Of a DNA stretch of 64,000 bases, positions 26,785-36,523 are shown piece after piece. Made by a program: the position numbers and the translations under genes. The stretch spans positions 29,540 through 93,539 of the forward strand of contig JABXIJ010000017.1 of the NCBI GenBank assembly GCA_013373105.1, read 5' to 3'. The DNA is from Flavobacteriaceae bacterium. Lineage in GTDB: Bacteria; Bacteroidota; Bacteroidia; Flavobacteriales; Flavobacteriaceae. Position 1 is the stretch's first letter, and each line of letters starts with the position of its first letter. Under the pieces are notes generated by a model. The model had not been told where the DNA came from. It did not search any database and saw nothing but the letters and a program-made list of their open reading frames with translations.

Positions 26785-27579
26785 TAATTGTTTTAACACA
26801 AGCTCTACACCAAAATTATCGTTACTTTTTGTGCTGTAATTTGCAATTTTTTTAATGTCGTCGTGGGCATTTTCCATAGCAAAACTAAACTTTGCTTCTT
26901 GCATCATTTCAATATCATTATGGTAATCGCCAATTACTAAAGTTTCGTTTTTTGTGATACCTAATTGATGTTGAACGGCCTTTAAAGCATTTCCTTTATT
27001 AGCTTTTTGGTCGGAAATATCTAACCAATGTTTACCTGAAATTTTAAACAAAACATCTTTATGAAAATTCTGTACAATTGGATAAATATATTGTTCTGAA
27101 GAATCAAAATGGTAAACTGCAATTTTAAAAATAGGAATTGTGCTAGCAACTTTTAATAAATCGTTTACTTGCTCAAAACTGTGATAATATTCTTGGAAAA
27201 GATCTATAAAATGTTGGTCTTTGCTTTCTATAAAAGCACAATTATTCCCACATAAAACAAAATTAGTTCTGTCAATAGCTCTTATTTTTGGAATATAGTC
27301 TAAAACGTATTCTTTGCTTAAAAAGTTGGTGAGTAAGGTTGAGTTTCCCTTTTTTAGAATACCACCATTTTCTGCAATTATGTGAATTTCATTTGTAATT
27401 CTAGCAAGTTTATCGGCAATACTATTATGTTGCCTACCACTTGCTGCACAAAAATGAATATTATTTTTTTTTAGTTGTTGATATAATGAAAAGAATTCTA
27501 GGCTTACTTCTCCTTTTGAGTTAAGAAGTGTACCATCCATATCAGAAACTACTAATTTAACTTTAGATAAATCAACCAT
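26758..27579 (-). CDS. Cof-type HAD-IIB phosphatase
   Basis: The 273-residue protein starts with the HAD motif SDMDGTLLN (catalytic Asp13, Asp15), has a Cof-type cap domain in the middle (about 85-190) and closes with motif IV IGDYHNDIEMM. Cof phosphatases act on sugar phosphates, FMN or similar small phosphate esters. It is translationally coupled to the LacI regulator upstream (stop TAA and start ATG share one base), so it is likely part of a sugar-responsive unit. Confidence 0.92.
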   Translation of the reverse strand: MVDLSKVKLVVSDMDGTLLNSKGEVSLEFFSLYQQLKKNNIHFCAASGRQHNSIADKLARITNEIHIIAENGGILKKGNSTLLTNFLSKEYVLDYIPKIRAIDRTNFVLCGNNCAFIESKDQHFIDLFQEYYHSFEQVNDLLKVASTIPIFKIAVYHFDSSEQYIYPIVQNFHKDVLFKISGKHWLDISDQKANKGNALKAVQHQLGITKNETLVIGDYHNDIEMMQEAKFSFAMENAHDDIKKIANYSTKSNDNFGVELVLKQLLNAKSRKH

Positions 27580-28592
27580 TAACGAGTAGAATCTCTTATA
27601 ACTAAATCTGTTTTAATAACTTCTATAATTACTTCTTTGGTTTTGTTTTCTAACTTATTGATGAGAATTTTAGCTGCTATTTCTCCCATTTGTTCACCAT
27701 GTTGACTAATAGTTGTCATTTTAGGGCTAGAATGTCTTGATAAAATTCCGTTTGAAAATGCTACTACAGAAACATCTTTGGGTATTTTTTTACCTTTCTT
27801 TTTTAGAGTTTTCATTGCAGAAATTGCTACAGATTCACCTGTTGCAATAACAGCATCTACATTATTTGCTTTAAAGAATGGTTTTAAATCATTTCCATAT
27901 TTTTTATAGTCTCTTTCTTTAATGTTTAAGACAAGACTTTCATCAAAAGGTATTCCTACAGATTCTAAGCCAGTTTTGTATCCTAATAAACGTTGTCTAC
28001 CAATTTCTAAATCGCTAACTGTAGATACAAATGCTATTTTTTTATGACCTTTTTTGTAAAGAAATTCAACTGTTTCTTTGGCTCCATTTAAATCATCTGT
28101 AATTACCTTATCACAAGTAATATTTTTGGCTACTCTATCGAACATTACAATTGGTGTTCCATTTTCTATGGAGTTTTGGAAATGTTCATAATCTTTATTT
28201 AACTCAGTTTCTTTAGCCATAGATAATAAAAAACCATCTATACTACCATTAGAAAGCATTTCAATAATTTCTTGTTCTTTTTCAAATGATTGATTAGAAA
28301 TACAAGTAATAACTTTATAACCTTTATCTAAAGCTGTTTTTTCGATTCCTTTAAATACTTGAGCAAAGAAATAGTTGAGCATTGTAGGAATAATAACTCC
28401 AATAGTTTTAGTACTTCTGTTTTTTAAACTAAGAGCATTAAAGTTGGGTTTATAATTGTTTTCTTTAGCGAATTTTTGAATTTTCTCTTTGGTTGATTCA
28501 CTAATTTCATAACTATCATTTAATGCTTTAGATACGGTAGAAATAGAAACATTAAACTGTTTAGCAATATCTTTTATGGTTAGTTTTTTCAT
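27579..28592 (-). CDS. LacI family transcriptional regulator
   Basis: The 337-residue protein has an N-terminal LacI helix-turn-helix (residues 3-24, TIKDIAKQFNVSISTVSKAL) and hinge helix, followed by a periplasmic-binding-protein-like effector domain (about 60-330, KTIGVIIPTMLNYFFAQVFKG). It forms one unit with the HAD phosphatase and may regulate carbohydrate genes. No operator was identified with certainty, and the effector is unknown. Confidence 0.95.
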   Translation of the reverse strand: MKKLTIKDIAKQFNVSISTVSKALNDSYEISESTKEKIQKFAKENNYKPNFNALSLKNRSTKTIGVIIPTMLNYFFAQVFKGIEKTALDKGYKVITCISNQSFEKEQEIIEMLSNGSIDGFLLSMAKETELNKDYEHFQNSIENGTPIVMFDRVAKNITCDKVITDDLNGAKETVEFLYKKGHKKIAFVSTVSDLEIGRQRLLGYKTGLESVGIPFDESLVLNIKERDYKKYGNDLKPFFKANNVDAVIATGESVAISAMKTLKKKGKKIPKDVSVVAFSNGILSRHSSPKMTTISQHGEQMGEIAAKILINKLENKTKEVIIEVIKTDLVIRDSTR

Positions 28593-28648
28593 AAAATAAA
28601 TTATGTACTAAGATATAAAAAATTAGAGGTAGTTTTTTTAAGTAATTA

Positions 28649-30004
28649 TTAAGTTTTTAATAATTTTAACTTGTTGTATTTTATTTCATAAAATAAAAAG
28701 CCAAAAACTACTAAATATTCAATAGTTGTTAAAAGTAAGTTTTCTTGCCAAGGATTATTTGCATAAGCATTGTAACTTAAAATTATTGTAAAAGACCAAA
28801 TTAAAATAAATCTAAATCTTGTAAAAATTGAAAGTAATAATGGGGTTGCTAAATACCAAGGATGTATTGTTGTAGAGGTAAAATAATACACACAAATTAG
28901 AATTAAAATAACAAGAATTAGTTTTTTTAAATCTTCTATTTTTTTGAAAAAGAATACATAGCATAAGTACAATAATGTTACAACTATACTTAGCTTACCA
29001 AGAATCCAAATTTCGTTATAGCCTCTAAATAAATATCCAATTTCTCTAAATAGGTAGTAAAAGCTAGCGTTAAACTCAAATTTTCTAAACCATAAACCAA
29101 CAGAGTTCGTGTAATTGTTAATTAATTCTGATGAGTAAAATGGTAAGAAAAAAAGTAAGTTTAAGAGTAAAACTATTGCAATAAATTTGAAAGCTTTTCT
29201 AAAACTTTGGGAAAAAGTTTTTTCTCTATTAAAAATGAATTTTATTAAAAATGGTAGTAATAGTAATGGAAGTAATTTCACAGAAATAGAACAAGCTATT
29301 AACAATGATGCAAACAACCACTTTTGTTGTTGAAGTAAATAAATACCACTAATGAAGAAAAATAACATAACAGGTTCAAAATGTAAATTACCTGTCATCT
29401 CAACAATTATAAAAGGATTTAGCATATATAGAAATATAGCTTTTTTGTTAAGATTTAAATTTTCTAGGAGCTTTTTACCAAAGTATAAAATGCCTAAATC
29501 AGCAAAAATAATTTGCATTCTTAAAACTATAATAGAAAAGAAAATATTACTCTTTGCAACTAATGCTGCAATTAAAAAACTAAGCTGATTTAATGGAGGA
29601 TAATTTGTATAATGACTACCATTTAATTCTCCCATATTATCATACAATAGATTTGCATCAGAAATTGGTTTTAGTCCATTGTTAATAAACGTTTCTGGCA
29701 ATGATAAATATGGATTAAAGCCTTCTAATAGCATTCTACCATCCCAAATAAACCTGTAAAAATCTTGTGATAAATTTGGTGTAGTAAAAAGAAAAATTAC
29801 CCTAAAAAGTATTGCAAATCCTACTAAATTCGAATAAGTATTTTGTTTGTCTTTTATTAAAATATAGAAAAAACTAAAAAGTAAAATCCATAAAATTAAT
29901 AAACTGTAAAAATTTGTTCTATCTAGAAAATAAGCAAAATAGAAGTAACAAAATATACTACCTATTGTAACAAAGAGTGTTTTGTATTTTGTTAAAATAG
30001 ACAT
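28649..30004 (-). CDS. GT-C membrane glycosyltransferase, mannosyltransferase-like
   Basis: The 451-residue protein is very hydrophobic with about ten or more membrane helices. The first large loop has DFYRFIWDGRMLLEGFNPY and HYTNYPPLNQ, closely resembling the DxxR(Y/F)xWDG...NPY signature of polyprenyl-phosphate-mannose-dependent GT-C enzymes (MptA/MptB/GT87-like). Such enzymes use lipid-linked sugars on the outer face of the inner membrane. Its ATG overlaps the stop of the CslA-like gene by one base. The donor and acceptor are inferred only by analogy. Confidence 0.8.
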   Translation of the reverse strand: MSILTKYKTLFVTIGSIFCYFYFAYFLDRTNFYSLLILWILLFSFFYILIKDKQNTYSNLVGFAILFRVIFLFTTPNLSQDFYRFIWDGRMLLEGFNPYLSLPETFINNGLKPISDANLLYDNMGELNGSHYTNYPPLNQLSFLIAALVAKSNIFFSIIVLRMQIIFADLGILYFGKKLLENLNLNKKAIFLYMLNPFIIVEMTGNLHFEPVMLFFFISGIYLLQQQKWLFASLLIACSISVKLLPLLLLPFLIKFIFNREKTFSQSFRKAFKFIAIVLLLNLLFFLPFYSSELINNYTNSVGLWFRKFEFNASFYYLFREIGYLFRGYNEIWILGKLSIVVTLLYLCYVFFFKKIEDLKKLILVILILICVYYFTSTTIHPWYLATPLLLSIFTRFRFILIWSFTIILSYNAYANNPWQENLLLTTIEYLVVFGFLFYEIKYNKLKLLKT

Positions 30005-31494
30005 TAAGACTTTGAAAAGATAGACTTAAAAAACACATATGCAAAACCAATAAATAGCATTAGGTGAAAAGGAAATAAACCAAAATCTCCTCCTTGGTCT
30101 CCTACAATGAAAGCACTGTACATTCCAAAAATAAAGTAGACAGCTAAAAGACCTTCTAAAATTACATGAACAGAAGGCTTTTTCTTAATGTATTTATTGT
30201 TACGCCAACCATCTTTTATGGTTTTTATGTTAAATTTTGGTGTTCTAACAAATTCACTTTTCTTGCCAAAATGACCTTCTAAAACTGCAATGGTATTGTG
30301 TAATGAAAAGCCCATAGCTACAGAGAAAAAAGTAAAGAAAGCACCTATATATTTAAAGAATTTTTTAATACCTCCACCATAAATATTTTTATACATATGC
30401 CAATAACAAATAAAAAATATGATTGAGCTTAACACAAAAAAACTCATTACATAAAAGTAATTCTTTAAATGTTCATATTCATTTTTTATATACAACATAG
30501 GAATACTTAATACTGCAACTAAAAAAATACAAGTAAACATAGAGCTGTTTAATAAATGTAAAATACCATGTACCTTTGTTTTTGTACTGATGTTTTTAGA
30601 ACTTATAATTTTTCGAATCATTTTCTGAAAATTCTCTGCACCACCTTTATTCCACCTAAATTGTTGAGATCTTGCTGCACTTATTATTACAGGAAGCTCA
30701 GCAGGAGTTTCTACATGTTCTAAGTATTTAAATTTCCATTTTTTGAGTTGAGCTCTATAACTTAGGTCAATATCTTCAGTTAAGGTATCACCTTGCCAGT
30801 TACCTGCATCTATAATGGTTTCTTTTCGCCAAATTCCAGCAGTTCCATTAAAATTAATAAAATGACCTTTACTATTTCTACCAACTTGCTCTAAGGTAAA
30901 ATGAGCATCTAGCATAAAAGCTTGAATTCTTGTAAGTGTAGAATAGTTTCTATTAATATGTCCCCATCTAGCTTGTACAACACCAACTTCAGGATCTTTA
31001 AAATAAGGTACAGTTTGTAATAGCCAATCTTTTTTTGGTAAGAAATCTGCATCAAAAATAGCAATGAATTCTCCTTTAGCAACTGCTAAGCCCTCTTTTA
31101 AAGCACCAGCTTTAAAACCTTGTCTATTGGTTCTTCTAAGATGATGAATATCAATCCCTTTTTCTTGAAGTTTTTTTATATGTTTAGCAGTAACTTCTAC
31201 AGATTCATCTGTAGAATCGTCTAAAACTTGTATTTCTAATTTGTCTTTTGGATACTCAATTTTTGCAATATTCTTAAGTAATCTTTTCATAACATACAGC
31301 TCGTTATAAACTGGAAGTTGTATGGTTACATATGGAATTTCATCTGGATTAGATAAATCGAATTTTGGTGAATCGTCTTTTTTATTTCTATAACGTAAAT
31401 AATTAGATAATAGATTTAGTTGTGCTAACGCATACATAAATATGAGAAGCAAACAAACTGAGTATACAATTATGATTAAATATTCTAATACCAC
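30004..31494 (-). CDS. Processive GT2 glycosyltransferase, CslA/CesA-like
   Basis: The 496-residue protein has one N-terminal membrane helix (about 5-25), a cytoplasmic GT2 domain (55-290) and four to five C-terminal membrane helices. All processive GT2 motifs are present: DDSTD (Asp92-93), DAD (148-150), TED (239-241) and QQFRW (277-281). The detailed pattern, including FKAGALKEGL, NFNGTAGIWR and ELPVIISAARSQQFRWNKG, is strikingly like plant CslA (glucomannan/mannan synthase) and CslC proteins. It starts with GTG, sharing one base with the stop of the upstream GT2 gene. Product is inferred, not shown. Confidence 0.88.
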   Translation of the reverse strand: MVLEYLIIIVYSVCLLLIFMYALAQLNLLSNYLRYRNKKDDSPKFDLSNPDEIPYVTIQLPVYNELYVMKRLLKNIAKIEYPKDKLEIQVLDDSTDESVEVTAKHIKKLQEKGIDIHHLRRTNRQGFKAGALKEGLAVAKGEFIAIFDADFLPKKDWLLQTVPYFKDPEVGVVQARWGHINRNYSTLTRIQAFMLDAHFTLEQVGRNSKGHFINFNGTAGIWRKETIIDAGNWQGDTLTEDIDLSYRAQLKKWKFKYLEHVETPAELPVIISAARSQQFRWNKGGAENFQKMIRKIISSKNISTKTKVHGILHLLNSSMFTCIFLVAVLSIPMLYIKNEYEHLKNYFYVMSFFVLSSIIFFICYWHMYKNIYGGGIKKFFKYIGAFFTFFSVAMGFSLHNTIAVLEGHFGKKSEFVRTPKFNIKTIKDGWRNNKYIKKKPSVHVILEGLLAVYFIFGMYSAFIVGDQGGDFGLFPFHLMLFIGFAYVFFKSIFSKS

Positions 31495-32201
31495 TACTTA
31501 AAACTATATTTAAAAATCCAAGTTAGAATTTTAACTCCGGCAAAGATAGTACCTTTTACTGTACCTGAAACTTTTGAAACGCCTATTCTGTTTCTGTATT
31601 TTACTGGAATTTCTTTATAAGTCATCTTTTGTTTTAATACTTTTAATTGCATTTCAACTGTCCAACCATATGTTTTGTCTTCCATTTGTAGAGCTAAAAG
31701 TTTATTATATTTTATTGCTCTAAATGGACCTAAATCAGTGAATTTTGCATTAAAAAACAATTTCATTAAAAATGTAGCTAACCAATTTCCAAAAACTTGT
31801 TGAGGAGTCATAGCTCCTGACTCTCTTAACTTTTTAACTCTAGAACCTAAGACAAAATCGATATCATTTTTTAAAATAGGCTCTACAATTTCGGAAAGTT
31901 GTTCAGGGAAATCTGAATAATCACCATCTAAAAAAACTATTATATCTGGTTTTTTCTCTTGATTAGCTATATAGCTCATTCCTTTTAAACAAGCATAACC
32001 ATAACCTTTTTTATTTTCTTGTAATACAGTTGCTCCTGCTTTTTTAGCATTAAGTTCTGTATTGTCTGTTGAGTTATTACTTACTACAATTATTTCATGA
32101 ACACTTTTTGGAATATCTTGAATAACATTTGTAATAGAATCTTGTTCATTAAAAGCAGGAATAATGACTTTAATTATTGTTTTTTCTGATTGATTAATCA
32201 T
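31494..32201 (-). CDS. GT2 glycosyltransferase, DPM1/polyprenyl-phosphate-sugar synthase-like
   Basis: The 235-residue cytoplasmic enzyme has the GT2 core: IPAFNEQDSI, VVSNNSTDNT, FLDGDYSDFPE (DxD-type metal site) and DLGPFRAIK. This pattern fits dolichyl/polyprenyl-phosphate mannose or glucose synthases without membrane anchor. It is the first gene of a coupled trio with the CslA-like and GT-C genes and could supply the lipid-linked sugar to the latter. Start ATG at 32201 gives the standard N-terminus. Confidence 0.88.
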   Translation of the reverse strand: MINQSEKTIIKVIIPAFNEQDSITNVIQDIPKSVHEIIVVSNNSTDNTELNAKKAGATVLQENKKGYGYACLKGMSYIANQEKKPDIIVFLDGDYSDFPEQLSEIVEPILKNDIDFVLGSRVKKLRESGAMTPQQVFGNWLATFLMKLFFNAKFTDLGPFRAIKYNKLLALQMEDKTYGWTVEMQLKVLKQKMTYKEIPVKYRNRIGVSKVSGTVKGTIFAGVKILTWIFKYSFK

Positions 32202-32279
32202 TAAGTTTTTTAACAGTTTTGGGATGCAAAAGTACTATTAATTTATACGTAAAATATCCTTCTTTAGTTTTCTATTTTC

Positions 32280-33896
32280 TTATTTATTTAAAAGTTGCAT
32301 CAAATCAACATCATTACCTAATAATATTTCTTTAGAATTAATTCTACCAGATTCAGGGCCATTTTCTAGCTTTAAAACTCCTCTTGGGCATACTGCAGAA
32401 CATATACCACAACCAACACAACTAGAGCGTACAATATTCTCACCTTTCTGAGCATAAGCTCTTACATCAATACCTTGCTCACAATAAGTAGAGCAGTTTC
32501 CACAAGAAATACATTGGCCACCATTAGTTGTAATTCTAAATCTACTTTTAAAACGTTGTACTAAGCCTAAATAGGCTGCTAATGGGCAACCAAATCTACA
32601 CCATACTCTGTTTCCAAAAATTGGATAAAACCCTGTACCAATTACACCAGCAAACCAAGCACCAATTAAGAAACTATAAGTGTCTTTTATCCATTGAGAA
32701 TTTATACCCAAAAAAGAATTTGCACCAGAAAAATAGCAATATAAGGTTACAATAGTCATTATTAAAGAAAAGAGTAATACACTATGTATTAGCCACCTTT
32801 CTAATTTCCAAGCATTTAAACTTTTATCTGAATGTTGTCTGTAAGGGTCACCTAAAGTTTCAGCTAAACCACCACAACCACAAACCCAAGAACAGTACCA
32901 TCTTTTTCCAAAGAAGTACACCATTACAGGAACTATAACTAAAGTTAATAAAGTACCCCAAACCAAAATGAAAATTCCAATTGAACCAGATTCAGTTAAG
33001 CTTTTTAAATTCCACTCAAAGAAAAAATCATAATCTAGTGGAAATGCGTTTTTAAAATCGTAACCAGGTTTACCTAAACTTACCATTATTTCTGGAATAA
33101 GAAAGGCAAAAACAATTTGAAAAAATAAAACTGAAGTTGTTCTTACAATTTGATACTTATTGTGTCTGTATTTAATATACATTCTAACACCCATTACCAG
33201 CATTATAACACAATATAAAAATCCATAAACAAACCATTGAGAAGCTTCTCCTCCATTTAAGGATTTACTTATTGGATCTAAAATATATGTCCAGTTAACT
33301 ACATAATCTGGCATAAAATACAAAACAAGGTAAAAAACCACTAAATAGACAAGAACTAACCAAGCTATTAAACCTCTATTTGTAGCAGATTTATGATAAA
33401 TATGATCGTTTTTAATACCTGGTTTTCCTAATAAAATTACATTAGGTAAAATATATAATAGTGCTCCAAGTATACCTAAACCAAAGGTTAGTAGCCAAAA
33501 TAAACCTGAGTTCCCTTTAACTAAACCATTACCAGATTTTTTTGCAATTTCGTAGCTTAATGTGTGAGGGTTACCAAATATTTTATATTGGTATTGTTCA
33601 CCTTTTTTCTTCCAATTTTTTTCTGCATTGTATTTAGCAATAAGTTTGTCATAATATTGGTTAGAAGTTTCAAACGCATTCCTAACAGCAGCAGAAAACT
33701 CAAAAATATTTAATTCTTTACCAACTATTGCGATAGATAGTTCTTGTTTTATTATTTCACTTTTATAATCTTTTTGAGAAATGTAGTCGTCTAACTCTTT
33801 TTCACTCATGCCAAATGAACCCAAAAATATTGTGCTAGTAAAAATTACTAGACCCAATAAAAAGATTACTAAACCTATATGTTTTATTGATTTCAT
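32280..33896 (-). CDS. NapH/polyferredoxin-like integral membrane iron-sulfur protein
   Basis: The 538-residue protein has a membrane anchor at 8-28, a soluble stretch to about 130, then five or six further membrane helices carrying RWYCSWVCGCGG and RFGCPLAA (NapH/NosR-type CxxxC elements), and a C-terminal pair of 4Fe-4S sites: Cys462, 465, 468, 472 and Cys493, 496, 499, 503. Such proteins pass electrons between the quinone pool and soluble or periplasmic partners. The FAD oxidoreductase gene is immediately upstream in the same operon (6 bases). No reductase subunit is nearby, so the terminal acceptor is unknown. Confidence 0.86.
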   Translation of the reverse strand: MKSIKHIGLVIFLLGLVIFTSTIFLGSFGMSEKELDDYISQKDYKSEIIKQELSIAIVGKELNIFEFSAAVRNAFETSNQYYDKLIAKYNAEKNWKKKGEQYQYKIFGNPHTLSYEIAKKSGNGLVKGNSGLFWLLTFGLGILGALLYILPNVILLGKPGIKNDHIYHKSATNRGLIAWLVLVYLVVFYLVLYFMPDYVVNWTYILDPISKSLNGGEASQWFVYGFLYCVIMLVMGVRMYIKYRHNKYQIVRTTSVLFFQIVFAFLIPEIMVSLGKPGYDFKNAFPLDYDFFFEWNLKSLTESGSIGIFILVWGTLLTLVIVPVMVYFFGKRWYCSWVCGCGGLAETLGDPYRQHSDKSLNAWKLERWLIHSVLLFSLIMTIVTLYCYFSGANSFLGINSQWIKDTYSFLIGAWFAGVIGTGFYPIFGNRVWCRFGCPLAAYLGLVQRFKSRFRITTNGGQCISCGNCSTYCEQGIDVRAYAQKGENIVRSSCVGCGICSAVCPRGVLKLENGPESGRINSKEILLGNDVDLMQLLNK

Positions 33897-33902
33897 AATC
33901 TT

Positions 33903-35252
33903 TTATGCTTTAGTAAATATTCGTTTCCAACTTCTTTTTTGTAATTTAATTGCACTATTATGTTCTTTGTTAAACTTGGCAATTATTTCTGGTTCATGAA
34001 GTTTATAAAATTCAGGATCAAAATTAGCGTCTGCTAAGTGTTTTAAGACATGTTCTATTGATTCTTCAGCAGTTAACCATTTATCAAAAACTTCATGTCG
34101 CATTCTAATACCAAAAGTATTTATTCCTAAAAATTTATGAGAATCTTTATGGTAAGAAATCGTTATGCATTTATTTTCTTTTTTATGTTTCCATTGAAAA
34201 TAAGCTTCGTAGTCTTTTTTATTTCTTTCACTAAAAACCCAACCATAGGTCTGATATTCAATATCTAAAAACTTAGCAGAATTAAACCAATGTCCAGGTT
34301 TATATTCTCTTTTAGAACCACAAATTGTTTGCGCAACAGTTTCTCCCATCATTCTTCCTGTATACCATACAGCTTCAATAGGTCTTCTAAAATCAATAGC
34401 TTTTTGTTGTTCAGCACAATCACCAATGGCATAAACATCTGTAATATTAGTTTCTAAAAATCTATTAACTAAAACTCCTTTGTTTGTCTTAATTTTAGCG
34501 TTTTTTAAAAAATCTATATTTGGACTCACTCCTGCAGTTAGGCCAACAACATCACATAGAATTTCTTCACCAGTTTCTTCAATAATTACAGATTTTACTT
34601 TGCCATTTTCATCACTTATAATTTCTTTTAAATTGGTTGATAAGCGTAAATCAATATGATGTTTTAATATATGTTTGTTAATCATTTCTGATTCTTGAGC
34701 AGGTAAAACTCCATTCCAAAAACTAGTCTCACGTACTAAAAAAGTAACAGGTATTTTTCTACTTCTAAGCATTTCAGCAAGTTCAATACCAATTAATCCA
34801 CCACCAACTATTACTGCCCTTTTACATATTTTATTATCTGGTGCATATTTTTCTAAAGTCTCTAAATCTTGTTTGTGGTATAATCCCGTTACACCATTTA
34901 ATTCTTGACCTGGCCAGTCAAATTTATTTGGTTTAGAACCTGTAGCAATTATTAATTTATCATATTTCAAATCTGAATTATCATCAAAAAGGAGTGTTTT
35001 AGTGTCAGTATTAACTGATTTTACTAAACCTTCTTTTAATTCAATATTATTCTTTTTCCAAAACCAGTTTTCATAAGGTTGTGTATGTTCGAATTTCATA
35101 TGCCCCATATACACATACATTAGGGCAGTTCTTGAGAAAAAGTATTTTGTTTCGGCAGAAACTATGGTAATTCTTTTATTAGAATTTTTTCTAATATGTC
35201 TTGCAGTAGTAACTCCTGAGATTCCATTTCCAATAATAACTATATGTTCCAT
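33903..35252 (-). CDS. NAD(P)/FAD-dependent oxidoreductase
   Basis: The 449-residue protein has two Rossmann motifs, GNGISG (residues 8-13) for FAD and VVGGGLIGIELAEMLRS for NAD(P)H, and the C-terminal FAD-closing motif TDVYAIGDCAE, as in nitrite-reductase-like or rubredoxin-reductase-like flavoproteins. A C-terminal extension of about 140 residues follows. It is directly upstream of the polyferredoxin gene, suggesting an NAD(P)H-to-iron-sulfur electron path at the inner membrane. The GH113 gene is divergent. Confidence 0.9.
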   Translation of the reverse strand: MEHIVIIGNGISGVTTARHIRKNSNKRITIVSAETKYFFSRTALMYVYMGHMKFEHTQPYENWFWKKNNIELKEGLVKSVNTDTKTLLFDDNSDLKYDKLIIATGSKPNKFDWPGQELNGVTGLYHKQDLETLEKYAPDNKICKRAVIVGGGLIGIELAEMLRSRKIPVTFLVRETSFWNGVLPAQESEMINKHILKHHIDLRLSTNLKEIISDENGKVKSVIIEETGEEILCDVVGLTAGVSPNIDFLKNAKIKTNKGVLVNRFLETNITDVYAIGDCAEQQKAIDFRRPIEAVWYTGRMMGETVAQTICGSKREYKPGHWFNSAKFLDIEYQTYGWVFSERNKKDYEAYFQWKHKKENKCITISYHKDSHKFLGINTFGIRMRHEVFDKWLTAEESIEHVLKHLADANFDPEFYKLHEPEIIAKFNKEHNSAIKLQKRSWKRIFTKA

Positions 35253-35434
35253 AAATGAATTTAGTAGTCGATTCTTCTAATTCTGTCGAAGTTAAAGTTA
35301 AGAACTTAATTTATGTTATTGATAAAGTTTAAAGATAAATTATACAAGCTTGATTTCTATAATATTACAAACAAATCTTTAACAAAGGTTTAAGAGCTTT
35401 ATTTTAGATAAAAAGTTTAATTTACAATTTTTTT

Positions 35435-36436
35435 ATGAAAGCAATAAGATTCTTTTTTTTAGCACTGCTGCTATTCCAGTTTTCTTGTAAAAGTCAAAAT
35501 AGAAAACTTAACGGTGTTAGTTTTGTTGCATCTAGAGATACAATTTCTCATGAAACAATAAAACCATTACTTGCCACCAATACAAACACAGTAGCCTTAA
35601 TGCCATTTGCATTTGTTAGAGGTGTTAATAGTCCTAATGTTATTTATAGTCAACAAAGACAATGGTTTGGAGAAACTCCAAATGGAATAATACAATATGC
35701 AAAAGCATTTAATGCTAAAAATATTAGTATAATGTTAAAGCCTCAGCTTTGGGTGTCAAGAGGAGAATTTACTGGCTATATAGAAATGAAGAATGAAGAA
35801 GATTGGAAAACATTAGAAAATTCATATGCAGATTTTATTCTACTTTTTGCAAAAATTGCAGCCGATATTAACGCTGAAATATTTTGTATAGGTACAGAAT
35901 TAGAAAAATTTATTTTAAACAGACCAGATTACTGGAGAAACTTAATTAGTAAAATTAGAAAAGTATATAAAGGCAAATTAACGTATGCTGCCAATTGGGA
36001 TGAATTTAAAAGAGTTCCTTTTTGGGATGTTCTAGATTTTATAGGTGTAGATGCATATTTTCCATTATCAGATAAAAAAACACCATCAATAAGTGATTTA
36101 GAACAAGGTTGGCAAGAGCATAAAAAAACTATAATTACATTAAAAGATAAGTACAAAAAACCAGTTTTATTTACTGAGTTTGGTTACAGAAGTGTAGATT
36201 TTACAGGAAAAGAGCCTTGGAAAACAGACAGAATGGAAGGTAATGTAAATTTAATAGCACAAACTAACGCATTAAAAGCAATACACAATCAATTTTGGAA
36301 AGAAGAATGGTTTGCTGGAGGTTATGTATGGAAATGGTTTGTAAAACACAATAGAGTTGGTGGTGAAAATAACAACAGATTTACTCCTCAAAACAAACCT
36401 TCAGAAAAGTTGTTAAAAGAATTGTACGCCAATTAA
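35435..36436 (+). CDS. GH113-like glycoside hydrolase lipoprotein (mannanase family)
   Basis: The 333-residue protein has a lipoprotein-type signal (FQFSC, Cys18) and a TIM barrel. GH113 is a clan-A family with endo-beta-1,4-mannanase activity. The acid/base Glu155 lies in FCIGTELE and the nucleophile Glu248 in LFTEFGYRS; DFIGVDAYFPL is also as expected in the clan. It is probably anchored in the periplasm or outer membrane. It is divergent from the electron-transfer pair and near the CslA-like synthase, so it may trim or release that glycan. Substrate is inferred. Confidence 0.82.
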   Translation: MKAIRFFFLALLLFQFSCKSQNRKLNGVSFVASRDTISHETIKPLLATNTNTVALMPFAFVRGVNSPNVIYSQQRQWFGETPNGIIQYAKAFNAKNISIMLKPQLWVSRGEFTGYIEMKNEEDWKTLENSYADFILLFAKIAADINAEIFCIGTELEKFILNRPDYWRNLISKIRKVYKGKLTYAANWDEFKRVPFWDVLDFIGVDAYFPLSDKKTPSISDLEQGWQEHKKTIITLKDKYKKPVLFTEFGYRSVDFTGKEPWKTDRMEGNVNLIAQTNALKAIHNQFWKEEWFAGGYVWKWFVKHNRVGGENNNRFTPQNKPSEKLLKELYAN

Positions 36437-36523
36437 AATTTCATTTTTTTCAAATATTAAAACAAGGTAAATCAGGTTAATAGTTTTAATGAAACCTTAA
36501 AATTTATTGAAAGAATAATTTAT

